64,000 nt of DNA from Alectoria sarmentosa (GCA_009733775.1 WOGZ01000041.1:108334-172333); one strand, 5' to 3'. Positions 9,516 through 20,812 are shown, counted from the first letter of the stretch. Made by a program: numbers and translations. Notes: a model not told the origin generated them from the letters alone.

Positions 9516-11303
9516 CTATTCCTCCCTTCTCCTCCTCCTCATCTCCTCCCTCATCTCATCCTTCATTCTGGCAATCAGCCCTACGCCCCCATACACCAAG
9601 GCCGTATACACCTGCGCCACACTAGCGCCCGCCTCCAACACTTCGAGCGCTTGTCTGCCGTTTGAGATTCCGCCGGTTGCAAAAATGACCTTTCGTTTCG
9701 GAGGCGCCTTTGCGGGTTCTGATTGAGTGATGGAGGGTAATTGGTTGATGTGCGTGTCTGCTGAGAAGGCAGGAGTGGAGGGGTTGGTGGAGGGTTGGTC
9801 GGAAGAGAAGGGGTTGTTGCGGGGTGGGATTTGGATCAGAGGTTGCGATTCCGATTCCGCGTTGGAATCGGGGGTGTCGGGCTTGAGGTTTTTGGCGTCA
9901 CGTTCGACCGTTTCTTGGATGCGAGAGGAAATGTCTTTTTTCGGCTCGTCTTGTGGTGCGTCGTCATTTGCTTTCGTTGGTGCAGGCTCCTTTGGCCTCG
10001 GCTCCATTCCCTCATCTAACCATCCTCTGTACCTCTTCGTGAGGGCTACCGTTCTCTTGAATAATTGCGGCCCCGAATAGCCTCCCTGCTCCAACAGAAC
10101 CGCTGCTTCCCTAGCTGGAAGGTTGTGATCTGCTGGTAAAAGATCGCGTCTCCGCTTTGTCGTATTCCCGACAATGACCCCATCAACCCCACTCTCCCAC
10201 ACTGCATCACAGATCCCACGTATCTGCTCCTCGCCATCTTCATCCGGAGACACTTTCACCATGACCGCTGGCTTGACTCTCTTCTTAGCCTTGTTCGCAG
10301 CTTCGACGACGCCGGTCAGGATTATTTTGAGAGGTTCCATCTTCTGCAAGCCCCTCAAACCGGGCGTATTCGGAGAGCTTACATTCACAACTATGATGTC
10401 CGCATACCTCGCCAGCGCTTCAACGCAGTATACGTAATCCGCTTTCACGGCCTCAATATCATCATCAGGCGTAAACTTGTTTTTAGCAATCTGCACCGCC
10501 ATTAACCTCCCGCTCATCAAACTCCCGCCCGGAACCCCGGCCTCGCCATCTAAGACTTTTTGCTCAGCTTCCTCGTCGATACCAAACCCGTTAGCGAAGG
10601 CGTATTCTCTGACTCGCTGCCGTAAGCGCATGGCTACGTTATCTGCACCTTCGGAGTTGAGGCCGTAGCGATTGATCATCGCTCTTTGAGAGGGCAAGCG
10701 GAAAACGCGTGGTTTTGGGTTGCCGTCTTGAGGGTAGGGTGTCGTTCCTCCAATCTCGATTATGGAAGGACCGAGCGCGAAAAGAGGGTCGGGGATCTCG
10801 GCGTGTTTATCTATCCCAGCACTCGTGCCAATTGGATTTGACAGCATATGTCCAAAGACCTCAACCTCCAAGTTCTGGGGCACATTGCCCCTCTCCCGCG
10901 GATGCAACCCCCATTTATACAACCCCTTCAAACTCGCCGTACCGACTTCATGTGCTTCCTCCGCATCGTCGTAGATCCAGCGTAGAGAGGGTACGATGGC
11001 CCATTGGTGTATGCCTGCTCGGACGTCGGTTATGTAGAGGTAGCCGAAGAGGAGGGCCAGGGATATGGTGGTGCCGAGGAATAGATTTTTCAGTCGGGTA
11101 ACAAGCGATGAGGCGTCCGCTATGGTGGGGGCAGTGGTGGATGCGTGGCGGATGTGGGTGGGGTGGGACAATGGCTTGCTGAAGACGGGGCATGATGGGT
11201 GGTGCTGTAGGTGGGGAAGGCGGGTAATGTGGGGGGACGGAGGAAGTCGGGGAAGAACATGTGAATGGCAGCGGAGGAGTCTCATGGACGGAGGTCTAAT
11301 CAT
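9516..11303 (-). CDS. Dihydroorotate dehydrogenase (quinone), mitochondrial, class 2
   Basis: A single exon of 595 residues from ATG 11303. It catalyses dihydroorotate to orotate in pyrimidine synthesis and passes electrons to ubiquinone at the mitochondrial inner membrane. The N-terminus is Arg/His/Ser-rich without acidic residues, a mitochondrial targeting signal, followed by one membrane helix (~74-92). The class 2 core follows: NPIGTSAGIDKHAE (FMN region), the substrate/catalytic loop NVSSPNTPGLRGLQ with the class 2 serine (~307-320), VKVSPDEDGEEQ, GVIVGNTT, and the C-terminal phosphate-binding part IFATGGISNG...GASVAQVYTALVYGG. Between GWLDEG and KVIFATGG lies a ~105-residue Pro/Ser/Glu-rich, presumably disordered insertion (~433-537), which makes the protein longer than yeast-type class 2 enzymes. 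An upstream in-frame extension starts with TTG and is unlikely to be used. Confidence 0.93.
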   Translation of the reverse strand: MIRPPSMRLLRCHSHVLPRLPPSPHITRLPHLQHHPSCPVFSKPLSHPTHIRHASTTAPTIADASSLVTRLKNLFLGTTISLALLFGYLYITDVRAGIHQWAIVPSLRWIYDDAEEAHEVGTASLKGLYKWGLHPRERGNVPQNLEVEVFGHMLSNPIGTSAGIDKHAEIPDPLFALGPSIIEIGGTTPYPQDGNPKPRVFRLPSQRAMINRYGLNSEGADNVAMRLRQRVREYAFANGFGIDEEAEQKVLDGEAGVPGGSLMSGRLMAVQIAKNKFTPDDDIEAVKADYVYCVEALARYADIIVVNVSSPNTPGLRGLQKMEPLKIILTGVVEAANKAKKRVKPAVMVKVSPDEDGEEQIRGICDAVWESGVDGVIVGNTTKRRRDLLPADHNLPAREAAVLLEQGGYSGPQLFKRTVALTKRYRGWLDEGMEPRPKEPAPTKANDDAPQDEPKKDISSRIQETVERDAKNLKPDTPDSNAESESQPLIQIPPRNNPFSSDQPSTNPSTPAFSADTHINQLPSITQSEPAKAPPKRKVIFATGGISNGRQALEVLEAGASVAQVYTALVYGGVGLIARMKDEMREEMRRRRREE

Positions 11304-11866
11304 CGTAGCTATGCGGCTAATAGCTTCAGTAGTGGAGGCATGTTGTTGTGTATTCGCGTTGCAGTCAACGGCTCGATATGTCCGTGCTCCTGCGCTAGAC
11401 CTGTTCCTGGCGGCGATCAAAGCCCTAATATTTACTCTACATTCGCCGTTTGGTCTACTTGTACTAGCTTGGGTTATATTGAATCCAAGTCTTCAGTAAG
11501 AATCCAGGTCTTCAGTAATAGTGTCTTGAGTTTGACAGTTTCATCACTTTATTCGCTTGCTCACAAGTCTGCTATAACCTTCTATATCCTTTATTTCACC
11601 ACCCGCGAACGGTTTGCATTTGGCCTCCATTGACAGCGCCGAGCAGATATGCGCCTCCCAGATTCGTCGCCTCATTTCTCCCTTGTTGGTCTAAGTGTAT
11701 ATGCTCCTCTTGCCTCTATATTGTTTTCTCATTTATCATCAATGTCATTGCAAGAAGCTCAAGCACGAGATCCACAGTCCGAGAAAACCGAGCGTAATAA
11801 TGCATTGTAGTCGAAAGTCCAGGGCCAATAAGCCTCGTTATAGTTCCGAAAAAAAAAACTTGAAGT
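11304..11866. other. Intergenic between two minus-strand genes
   Basis: It should hold the DHODH promoter and the 3' end of the zinc-finger gene. I see no further gene. Confidence 0.5.
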
Positions 11867-13437
11867 CTATGCTTTTGTTTGAAGGTAGGGGTAATCACCT
11901 AATTGTATGTTGGAAAGATCGGCCTCTGATTTGATGCGGTGAAGAGGGGTACTGGTGCCAGAGTGATATTGTGTATTGCCGTAATCATCGTTCGAGTTGT
12001 AATTGGAAAAGGAAGGCCAGTCGATCTCGTGTCCACCTCTCTGCCCGGCGATATGAGGCAGAGACCCATTGTTGTAAATCGAAGACGTAGGAGCCCTGCT
12101 CACTCCACCGAACCCCATATCACTGCCGTTACCTGTATTGTAGGCCCCGCTTGGAGAAATCTGGTTCGACCTTGACTCGTGCAGATACGTGTAGGGCGTT
12201 GCTGCTCCACTTTCTGTCGCGGAGTCAGGTGTAACGGCCCCGCTCACGTATCCGTAGCTCGTTGGATCATATGCCGAGGTGCTCACCATTCCTAGACTTG
12301 CCCGGTTTGAATGACTGGCAGTGCTTCGCTTGGATTTCTTGCCACTGTCGGATCGCGAAATCTGGTTGGAGCTTTCCGCATACTGCGACTGGCCCAGGTT
12401 CAGAGCATTGATGTCAAAGGATCCATCCAGACTCGTCGGGGTGAAGACTTCAATGCTTTGTGCTTGATTGGCGCCAGTTGGTGTGTTGCTCTCCATCCGC
12501 GCAGCATCTTCTTGCCGGGATTTCTTGTTTGCTCGGGAATGAGACAAATGATTTTGTCCGCTTGGGTTGCCTCTTCTGACGGAGCACTTCTGGAAGTGTC
12601 TCTTCAAGATATCACTACGGGAAAAAGTATCTTTACAAAGACCACAAGTATATGGTCGCACACCAGTGTCTAGATAGCCGTCAGGGTGAGCTCAAGAAAG
12701 GCGGGCGTAGGGTACTCACGCCTTAGAAGATGACGTTTCAGGTGTTTCGCATGGAGGTAATTCTTGGTACAGTGTGGACAAGGATACTTTCCCTCGGCGT
12801 CTTTTGGTGGTGTCGGGACTGCCTTTTGACCGCTTGTGTTTGCACCAGCAACAGCCGTTGGGCGCCCTGCAGCACTTGGAAGTATCCCTCTTCGACCCTG
12901 TGAGCCCACTACGTGCGTAGGCTGCGGCTCTTCCACTGACTCCAATTGCTCTATCTGGTCTCCAAGAGACAATGACGGTTTTCCATTCCCTCTTGGTGGC
13001 ATAGGCAGCAGGTCCGGTAAACGACCTTGTGTAGGGGTAGAAGTATATACTGGTTGCGGTAACCCATTGACTGAGGATGGTCTTGACTGCTGGTGCAATT
13101 GGTGGTTGTGGGAAGCTTGCGAGAAATCTGCGGTCTGCCCATTGAAGAATGCATTTGCTGTCGGCGCGTAGATCGCGTATGATCCTGCCTGACTGACTTG
13201 TTCATGTTGAGCGGTCATCAACGAGGGCTGTAGGGGTTGCGTTCGGGTGGGATAAGTATCGTTGCCAAACGTGGATGCAGCATGGTTCCCGGAAGTCAAA
13301 GGTGGCAAGTTGTGCGCAGCTTGTAGGTTTTGTTGAGGAGCGCCGTGGGATTGAGGTCTTGAACAGGGAGCTGACTGCTGATGATTGGGTGGGTAAATTG
13401 GCGCGTAGATTGGAGCATTGGAGAACTGTTGGTTCAT
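11867..13437 (-). CDS. C2H2 zinc-finger transcription factor (two tandem fingers)
   Basis: Exon 1 is 13437-12720 and exon 2 is 12669-11867. The 50-bp intron (GTGAGT...CTAG) cuts the DNA-binding domain between the first finger and the linker, and the join keeps frame for 506 residues. Finger 1 is KYPCPHCTKNYLHAKHLKRH (~217-236); after a canonical HTGVRPY linker, finger 2 is CGLCKDTFSRSDILKRH with a final Cys as last ligand. A basic stretch follows (RRGNPSG, HLSHSRANKKSRQED). The N-terminal half is Gln/Pro/Ser-rich and the C-terminal half Ser/Gly/Tyr/Asn-rich, as in activation regions. It should be a nuclear DNA-binding regulator; the target genes are unknown and I do not recognise a named orthologue. 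Confidence 0.88.
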
Positions 13438-15101
13438 GGTAAGGAAGCGAATGTGGATTGAACCTGAATCTATAAGAAATAGCTGTCTCCCTCATTGGTA
13501 AGCGTGGCAGGAGCCCAGGTTGGAAGTGGAGGGACCGTTTGAGGTTCCAATTGGGGGTCCTCAATCGGTAGCAGACCAGGTGCGGGTACTGCTGATTGAG
13601 ACAACGAAGGTGGGGAATTATAACGGGCTTCCTCGAAGATGAGATGCTGGAGGAAGACTGAGAAGAAAAAGGGCTAAGGGTAGGGTGACAGGCACAGAAA
13701 AGCCGATGGACAGTGGCAATTCTGCGGACACCCCTGCCGATCAACAATCCCCGGGGGGCGGAGAGAGAGCTTTCAACGTCTTTCTTTCAATGTGAATGTC
13801 GAGAGCTGATGGAAGAGTAATCCTAAAGTATTGCTGCAGTGTGCCGTAGAATGCGGCTCTATGGTAAGGATTCAATCAAGGATCTTATCGACGGGTCCCA
13901 CTAAATAACCGCGAGGTGGATCGCGGGATGGCCTTGGGACGAGTCAAAATGGTTGAAACGAAGGGAAGATGGGTGGGGTGGGGCCAGAAATCGGCCGTTG
14001 TGGTTGCAACCCACGCTTACGAGGGAGTCTAAGTATGCTCCGTAGGCCGCTCTCGTCACCAAAAGGTACGGCGTACCCAAGTACCAATAGAGACCTCAAT
14101 TCACTGAAGCAACTCCAACAAATTTCGAGATGTAGGAAAGATGAAGAGAGAAAGAATGAGAGACAATTCGGTGGCCATGGCGGGTGAAAACGGTTGACCG
14201 CTTAGTGTACCTGAGTGAGAGAATTTTCACCAATGATACGAGGTACGCGTTAAGTACCTCAATCTACATCACTTCGATGCGACTATGAGACAATTTCCTT
14301 AGCTTACGCGCCGTTCCTCGGAGTCATCCCCGCTGTTGAGAACAGTTGCATCATCTTGCTCTAATTCCGTCATGCTACTCTTCTACGACTGCTATCTCCT
14401 AATGAGCGCCTGAGACATTCATAACATCATTGAATCCCAGCAAGAGCTCCTATGTGTATCCTCATCTCTCATTGGGGCGAAGATGCTCGCCATTCGTCTG
14501 AGACCGGAGACTCTCGACCACGTGTTCTGTTAATTGCTGTTCATCGCCTTCTCTGTTATTTCACCGGCCTCACGTGTTGTGCAGCACACAAAATCATTTC
14601 TCCCATCTGCATTAGTACTGCATCAGTGATTAAAATGGGCAAGCAAGGCACAGGACCTCCTGTCCCCCTCTTCCATGATCACATGAAGACACCAAGCAGC
14701 TACATGGAATAGTAAGCCACTGGACTTTTCACGGCACAGACCATCCGGGCTGACGAAACATCTCCCGCAGCCATCCGCCGTACTAGCGCCAGCTTTCGAT
14801 CGAAGTCACTCATGGACTACCGTCTCATCCTCTGAGCAGAACTCTTTTCACCGAAGATGTCTCTCTCAAGCAGTGGAATGCCCGGGGGCTTTCCGATCAC
14901 CCGACTATTGTCTGCTTCTCCTCCCTCTTGCCCGCTGCTTCCCCATCTCCCCTCACATTCCCACCTCGAGGCCTCCTGGCAGTAACGCTAGATTCTCAAC
15001 AGTGTCAAAACAAATGCTTCGTACCACAATAGAATTTTCCTAGCGTAAAACCAGACCGCAGCAGCAGCCAACACGGCAGCAATGCTCGACCGACATGGTC
15101 G
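13438..15101. other. Intergenic, no gene recognised
   Basis: The first ~500 bp upstream of the zinc-finger gene are probably its leader and promoter. Beyond that only short open frames without recognisable domains are found. Confidence 0.45.
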
Positions 15102-15467
15102 TCAAGCCCCAAACAGCAAGACTAGACAGACAGTGTAGGCCACAACGTAGACACCGACAGTCGTAGCAACAAATCCGCCGCCAATCCCGCGAGGAAAGTC
15201 GAGACTCGCAAATTATTCTGCAAGGGTGGCGTGGGTATTCAGATCAGGGCATGTAGCGGCTGCGTAAGAGCACGAGTACAGATGACGGCAGAGGTCGAGA
15301 GTGAGGTGGTGGTATGCGAAGCAGGAGGCTGTGAGGATGAAGGTATAGGCCATAGATAGGGAGAGCCATTTCAAGATGAAGAGAATGATGACGGTGGCGT
15401 AGTGGAGTGTTCGGTCGACGAAGGAGGGAGTATACTGGTATTCAAATAGTGAACGTGGTGGAAGCAA
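15102..15467 (-). pseudogene. Fragment of a small multi-pass membrane protein with an in-frame stop
   Basis: Read on the minus strand, the frame encodes two adjoining hydrophobic segments (ATVIILFILKWLSLSMAYTF and neighbours). It meets TAA at 15213-15215, then continues in the same frame with FASLDFPRGIGGGFVATTV and another strongly hydrophobic helix to TGA at 15102-15104. Continued membrane-protein character after the stop suggests a nonsense mutation; CAA to TAA would be a RIP-type CpA to TpA change. Upstream, another frame has a further membrane-like segment (around 15480-15560), so the N-terminus is displaced or spliced. The family is not identified. An intron with acceptor TTGCAG just before the TAA cannot be excluded. 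Confidence 0.35.
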
Positions 15468-15823
15468 GCTTGAGTGCTAGGACAGCACTGGCTGCCATGC
15501 TCAAGAACAGAGCATCTGGGCGGAATATAGCTATCGTGGAGAATTCGTCGTCTTGAAAGGATGGGCTTCCCAATATGGCTCTTGCTCACAAGTTCATGAG
15601 TGCTCTGTTTTTGTGGTGTGTGAAGCTTTGCCCTTTTGCCAAGCCTGAGCCAAGCCGTGAGTTTAAGTTTAGATTGCGTCCCGACCGCTCGATCTACACT
15701 AGCGAGACTAGCTGCGTATTACTATCCACCTAAAGTATCGAGTCAGTATCAAATATCCGTTGTCGTGCCCGCAAATCTTGGCGCCGGAACAACAAAATTG
15801 AGATCACTTTGTCACCTACTTTA

Positions 15824-16523
15824 CTTCAAGGGCGGCAGGGGGGTTTATGTAAGCCTGCGGAAAGAGTCTTGGCATGATTTTTTCTGTAGAGTCATGTCTA
15901 TGTTATATCGCCACACGAAGATATATCGGTATGCTTTTTAAACCTCAACAGATCTTCAATTCAAGAGATCGTGTTAAATATCATTAATGACTAAGCTGTA
16001 TTTTACAAATACAGGGTTCAAATACAGATACGGGGTCCGCTCATCACCCTCCCCCCCTTCCCCCTATTATTCACCCCACCGATCCCAATGCCAGGCCCGT
16101 AAATCATCGCCCCCGAGGGAACTTTGGTTAAATCGTCCAAATTCGGAGTCAGAAATACAATGATGTGAATGTAACTTACCGTATTGAGTTCCCGAATCGA
16201 AGACTTGGCGCTCGTACACGTAAAAATACGCTCACGGGATTCGTTTCCTCAATAAAATGTCAACAAACTGTCAATAGAATTTTATACCACGAGACTTTTA
16301 TTAACGTTAGAATTTTGCGAGATTTGTCATACACGAATATCATTACATCCTTGATATCAATCCATATTTTCCTTCTAATACATTGTTGCTGTAAAAGATA
16401 TGCATGAAACATGAGTCGCAAAAGCATTGTCAGCGCGACAAGCCTGTTGATAAGGTGGGCTGCAAAAGACGCTTCTGATAGACTACAAACATGATTGCGA
16501 AAAACCCCCAACCGACCTTAAAG
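15824..16523. mobile_element. Non-autonomous TIR element, copy 2 (700 bp), TA target duplication
   Basis: Same family as 2483-3201. The left end starts CTTCAAGGGCGGCAGGGG and the complement of the right end starts CTTTAAGGTCGGTTGGGG. TA flanks both ends (15822-15823, 16524-16525). The two copies align over nearly their full length with many substitutions and small indels, so neither is very recent. There is no coding frame. Confidence 0.85.
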
Positions 16524-16525
16524 TA

Positions 16526-17485
16526 ACAAGGTACCTTCATAATCAGCGCTTTTGAGAAGAAATTTCCAGAGTCAAACTTATAAACAACGTTAAAAGTTCA
16601 ATGTTCGTTATCAATTTTGTCTTCAATGAAGCTTTCGTTATGGAGCTGTGTCAAGATGCTACGACTGTTACGATAAACGGATATTTAATACTAACTCGCT
16701 AGTAGCCGCCTTCTTTGCCAGAAGCAGCCGACTTCCTCTGATCCACCCCGGTATGAGCTGACCGTTGGGGACCTACCTCGCTGGGAGTGGGAGCAAGACC
16801 ACTGACTTCGTTGCCACTTGAATGATTCCGGTTTGTGGATTGCGGATGTGTGCAATCCAGCGGTGCATTGCATGTGACTCTTGGCTCAAGTTGATGTTTC
16901 AAAGCAGTGGCTTGTATCATCTCACCTCCTTTCTAGCCTTGTTTCCTGGTCCCTTTTTGCAAAATTGCGAAGCCTTTACTTCCCAAGAGCTTCACGACAA
17001 AAGGCCTCGTCGTCCGCATTTTTGGCCCAGCATGGAAAACCGTCAAACTCCTCCCTGCCTGATTTCTTTACTCGTTCATGTTCCTGAACAAAAGCTTTGA
17101 TGTTGTTGGATCGCACCAAATAGTGAATCGCCGTACGAACCCTAGACGAAGACAAAAGCAAACCAACCGGCCTGCGTAGGCTAACGCGGACTTTTGGACA
17201 TGGAGGGCAACTATGAATTGGTTTCCCAACCATAGAGGTTGTCGAGCCCGTCTTTTGCTGTCAATTTGTTTCCTTCTTTTTATTCTCACAGGCGAGTTTG
17301 TACGCTTTTCCGCTCAAGTCTGTTCTCACGACGATGTGCCATTACCCCGAGCTCATGATCTGGGTAAACGTCGAGGCCAACGCGTCTTCGTGGCTCATAG
17401 GACTCTCTCTTGATACCATAGGAACCCACGAAAAGCATTATAGGAATTTGAATTACTGGTCCGTTACGAAGCCCAAACTGACATT
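16526..17485. other. Intergenic with an unresolved minus-strand ORF
   Basis: A minus-strand frame at 17233-16976 (85 codons, MVGKPIHSC...) and another at 16920-16699 look mildly coding. I could not join them with canonical splice sites in frame, so no gene model is given. Confidence 0.3.
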
Positions 17486-18481
17486 ATGCATATTGAATCA
17501 TCACCTCGCCCGAGCCAGCATCGCTCTGATCCAACGGCCATCGTACATCTCAACCTAGCATGCGATCTTGAGCTGAAAGTTCCAATCGAACCCTCAACTT
17601 TATCTCCGAGCCCAGGCTCTCCATCGCCATCCGGACTTGTTTTGTACCACCTACCACCTCAAAGACCCTCTCCCGCATTCCTTCTTTTGCTCCCCCATCA
17701 CCTTTTACAACTTCCGGGCCTTCCCACCACAACCCTCAGCAACCACCTGGTATCCGGCCACCCGGACTCCAAAATCCTAGACCAAACAATCAGCGACAAC
17801 CGCCCCGTCTACGCCCAGGGATCGATGGCCCTCCCCTCCACAGGCTGGAACCAAGAGATCAGAGCGGTCATAATCCACAGCCTCAGCTCCGAAGGCTTCA
17901 CGGGTGCCAAAATCTCATCGCTCGAAGCGCAATTCCACGTCAATGACCCTTGCCTCGACATACCCACGCTGGTCGGCCTCCCCCTCTGGATGCGCCAACA
18001 TTCCTGGACGGGCCCGCACGCGGACGAGCTCAAGCCCGCCACCGACACCGAGAATGAAATCGCGCGCCAGCTCTGCGTGAACGCGACTGCCGAGTCGCGC
18101 AACTTCCTTACGGCGCCCTCGCTCAAGGGCGACAGACTCGTCGCGCGCAGGGACGGCAAGGATCTCTGGACGCAACATCTGGTGTGTCTGGGCGCATTCT
18201 GCGACGCGGTGGTTCGAGAATTTCTGTTGCAACAGAGTGAAAGTCTGTCAAAGGCACAGAGTGAAAGTCTGTCAAAGGAGAACGGAGAGAGCGGTTTGAG
18301 GATGTCGGAGCGGAATGCGGGGGTGGAGGCGGAGATGGGACCGATAGAGAGGGGGTTGCGGTTCCGCAGTCTGGCGACTCGGGCGGAGTTCCAGAAGTAT
18401 TGGGAGCGGTGGTGCCGGAGGAAGTTTGGAATGACGGGAAAGGAGGCGTGGAGGGGGATGAAGGGTCCTTATGATATGTGA
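17486..18481 (+). CDS. Uncharacterised protein, 331 aa
   Basis: A single open frame of 331 codons. The second half (from about MALPSTGWNQEIRAVI at 17825) has strong coding character: GC-rich third positions and a balanced, mostly helical composition ending in REFQKYW/W-rich and basic residues. The first ~110 residues are Pro/Ser/Leu-rich and could be leader or intronic sequence; the true start may be the ATG at 17825. A 21-bp direct repeat at about 18232-18274 duplicates the peptide QSESLSK. No known domain, signal peptide or membrane helix is recognised. Confidence 0.5.
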   Translation: MHIESSPRPSQHRSDPTAIVHLNLACDLELKVPIEPSTLSPSPGSPSPSGLVLYHLPPQRPSPAFLLLLPHHLLQLPGLPTTTLSNHLVSGHPDSKILDQTISDNRPVYAQGSMALPSTGWNQEIRAVIIHSLSSEGFTGAKISSLEAQFHVNDPCLDIPTLVGLPLWMRQHSWTGPHADELKPATDTENEIARQLCVNATAESRNFLTAPSLKGDRLVARRDGKDLWTQHLVCLGAFCDAVVREFLLQQSESLSKAQSESLSKENGESGLRMSERNAGVEAEMGPIERGLRFRSLATRAEFQKYWERWCRRKFGMTGKEAWRGMKGPYDM

Positions 18482-20014
18482 GGGGGTGTAAGTGGAGGTT
18501 GATATGTGAGTGGGTGTAAATGGAGGTGTGTATCAGCATCGAGTGTGGTGTATGGAGAGGAGACTCATCTTATCTTCTCATTACTTGAATGATCAGATCT
18601 TCAGACACGCGAGGAAATAGAAGATGTTTGTATGTGACGAAGCCATGGCGTGAGATTCCCCATCCCGTTGCACCGTATTCTGCCGACTCATCGACCACCA
18701 CATCGCTTGCTGCTGTGGCACATGGAAGGGTGATGTCAATTTCGAATGGATTATTCATCCTCCTAATCACATAATTGCAGGCACTCACTCTACACAAGCG
18801 CTTTGAAAAGAAGCTGGATTCAGAGCCATCTCGACTTATGCCATGTAATGCCGAACATCTCACCAGTCCGCTCTCTCTCTCTCTCTCTCGAGGAACACAT
18901 TTGGACATCTTGATTTGCCCACTTGGCGTAAAGTTTGGTATTGTGGCAGTCGTAATACTTGCTTCCCCCCGCAATCTCCAGACCCAAACAACGCTTCCAC
19001 CCTCGCAACTCTCTAGAGACCAAGCAAACTTACGGTTTCTTCCACTATTCCCACGCAGCGAGATAAAGTATCTTACCTATCTACTCCCCTTCCCTCCCAA
19101 ATCCCGAAATCAGTACCAGTGGGCTGGAAACGTGTCCTCATGAAAGGTATTTGAGGCTGCTTCTTCCAATTAGGCGCTCTATCTATCTATCTACCTCCTC
19201 TCTATCTATCCTCGTCGAGATGCGGAGTGTCGATCCCGGCTTTTTCGGGGCGATGATATCTATCTGTCTATCTATCTATCTATCTATCTAGTGGTCGTCG
19301 TCGTCGAACTGTAGTTGATGGATGAGAGAACCGCGCTCGCATCCGGCAGAAATTTCCGACTGGACACTCTACCGCGCACGATGTTTCGAAAGTCGAATGT
19401 CCCACTCCTGGGCGATACGACCGCCGACATGAACTTTCAGCAAGTGGTTCAGCAGCAGGCGCGCTGTTGCGCAAGCGGATTTTCCGTTGTAATAATTCTC
19501 TTTATCTAAGCCTTGAGTAGAAATTTGTTTGTTTGTTTGTTTGTTCGTCTGGCTGGTCTGGTATGAGGAGTGTGGATACGGTTTCTTGAATTGTTGTGGT
19601 AATCAGTCTTTGCGATATTTAGGCCGCCTTTTCGATTGCCATTTTCAAGCTTGTATTTGGCTGCTTGCATGCTGATGTCATTGGGGGGATGGTGCTGGTG
19701 TCGCTGCGGTCTTTGAGAATGGCGAGGATTTCTCTGGTTTGGCTAAGTACTAAGAGATCCTGGAGGGCGGGGGTTTCTTGGACAGCGCGGTTTTTTCAAG
19801 GGCACGTAACAGGGTGAGGGCCCCTCTGTGCTTTATGGGATAAATTGTCCATGATGGCTTTTTTCTGTTGGCGTTTGTTGTTGGGGTTGATACGGGAGAC
19901 GTGCATCGCTATTTCCCTTTCAGGTCCGCGTTGGGTCGTCCTATGTATTCATAATCAGTTGTACCACAAATGGGGCTGGCACGCGATGTTTTCCTAGTTC
20001 TCATCTTTGCGGAA
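18482..20014. other. Intergenic with microsatellites
   Basis: It contains a CT run (about 18871-18889), dispersed CTAT repeats (about 19180-19215 and 19256-19290) and a TTTG run (about 19526-19545). The minus-strand reading at 19910-19620 has a basic, coding-like segment ending in a stop before 19620 but no recognisable family. It may be the tail of a lost gene beside the glycosyltransferase remnant. Confidence 0.45.
19256..19290. repeat. TATC tetranucleotide microsatellite
   Basis: Run of CTAT/CTGT units, directly visible. Confidence 0.9.
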
Positions 20015-20812
20015 TTAACATTTCTTGGCGTTTCGCTCGATGTTGCCGACGACGTCGACTGCCGGGGGCAGTCTGGGCTGGGCTGGGCATAGCGTGTGTC
20101 CGTGAGGGCTTCAACGACCCACCCGTCTACGCGGCAGAAGAAGAGGCCCACTTTAAACCCGCTGCGGTCTTCGGTGGCGAGGATCTTGATGTTGGTGAAT
20201 AGATTGTTGTTGGAGGTTGGCGTGAGGGAATATTCCCATTGGATGGTTGGGGTTCAGGATTAGAGTGTCGGCGTCGTACCAACTGGGCTGTTGGGAAAAA
20301 AGTTGTTAGTAGCCTCATGGTTCGCTAATTGTATGTCACGAGTTTCCTACACTATCCACTCCGCGCGCTCATCTCGCGGTTTCTACAATTCCGTAATCAT
20401 GACCTTCAGGATGTCAAGAATCTTGCTGAAGATATCCTTCTTCCACTCGTCTTCTCCCTCCATTTCCCCTGTTCCCACGATCTCCCGTACAGGCACACAA
20501 TCGCCGTAGCCCTGTCGTTTTGCGTGTTCCGTGTGACTCTGCAGCTTTCGCACGTTCAGCCCTTTGTAAGTGTGGCCGAACACTTTGCTCGCTTGGAGGG
20601 TCCTGACGGTGTAATCCTGAGCGGTGGTGTTGCTTGCATCTGCTGTGGTAGTGCTGTTTTCGCGAGGAGGCGGAGTAGCTGTTTCCGGTGCGTTCGAGTG
20701 TGCGAGAGCGATAACTCGGCCTGGATGGGAGATAAGGTTGCGGCCGTGTAGGGTAATTCATGAACAGAAAAATAGTGCTGCTAATAGAGCGACTCGAACG
20801 AGGCAAGCATGG
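20015..20812 (-). pseudogene. Decayed GMA12/MNN10-type (GT34) galactosyl/mannosyltransferase
   Basis: Family landmarks appear in order on the minus strand: a type II signal-anchor-like helix (LVRVALLAALFF, ~20805-20770), the segment HTEHAKRQGYGD with VREIVG (~20540-20450), then after an intact intron (20352-20288, with TACTAAC branch point) the nucleotide-sugar/metal site WYDADTLILNPNHP (~20280-20240). GLFFCRVDGWVVEAL (~20150-20110) and AVDVVGNIERNAKK (~20060-20020) follow. Lesions: TGA near 20760, TAG at 20383-20385 where TGG or TTG would be expected, a frame change between GIFPHAN and the following NLFTNIK (~20215), and another in a CAGCC-repeat tract (~20080). GT34 enzymes decorate N-glycans in the Golgi. 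Several independent lesions make function very unlikely. Confidence 0.75.

Noticed and set aside
18570..18974. 134-codon minus-strand ORF
   Set aside because: It crosses a CT microsatellite that encodes the only repeated peptide in it; no homology or splice logic.
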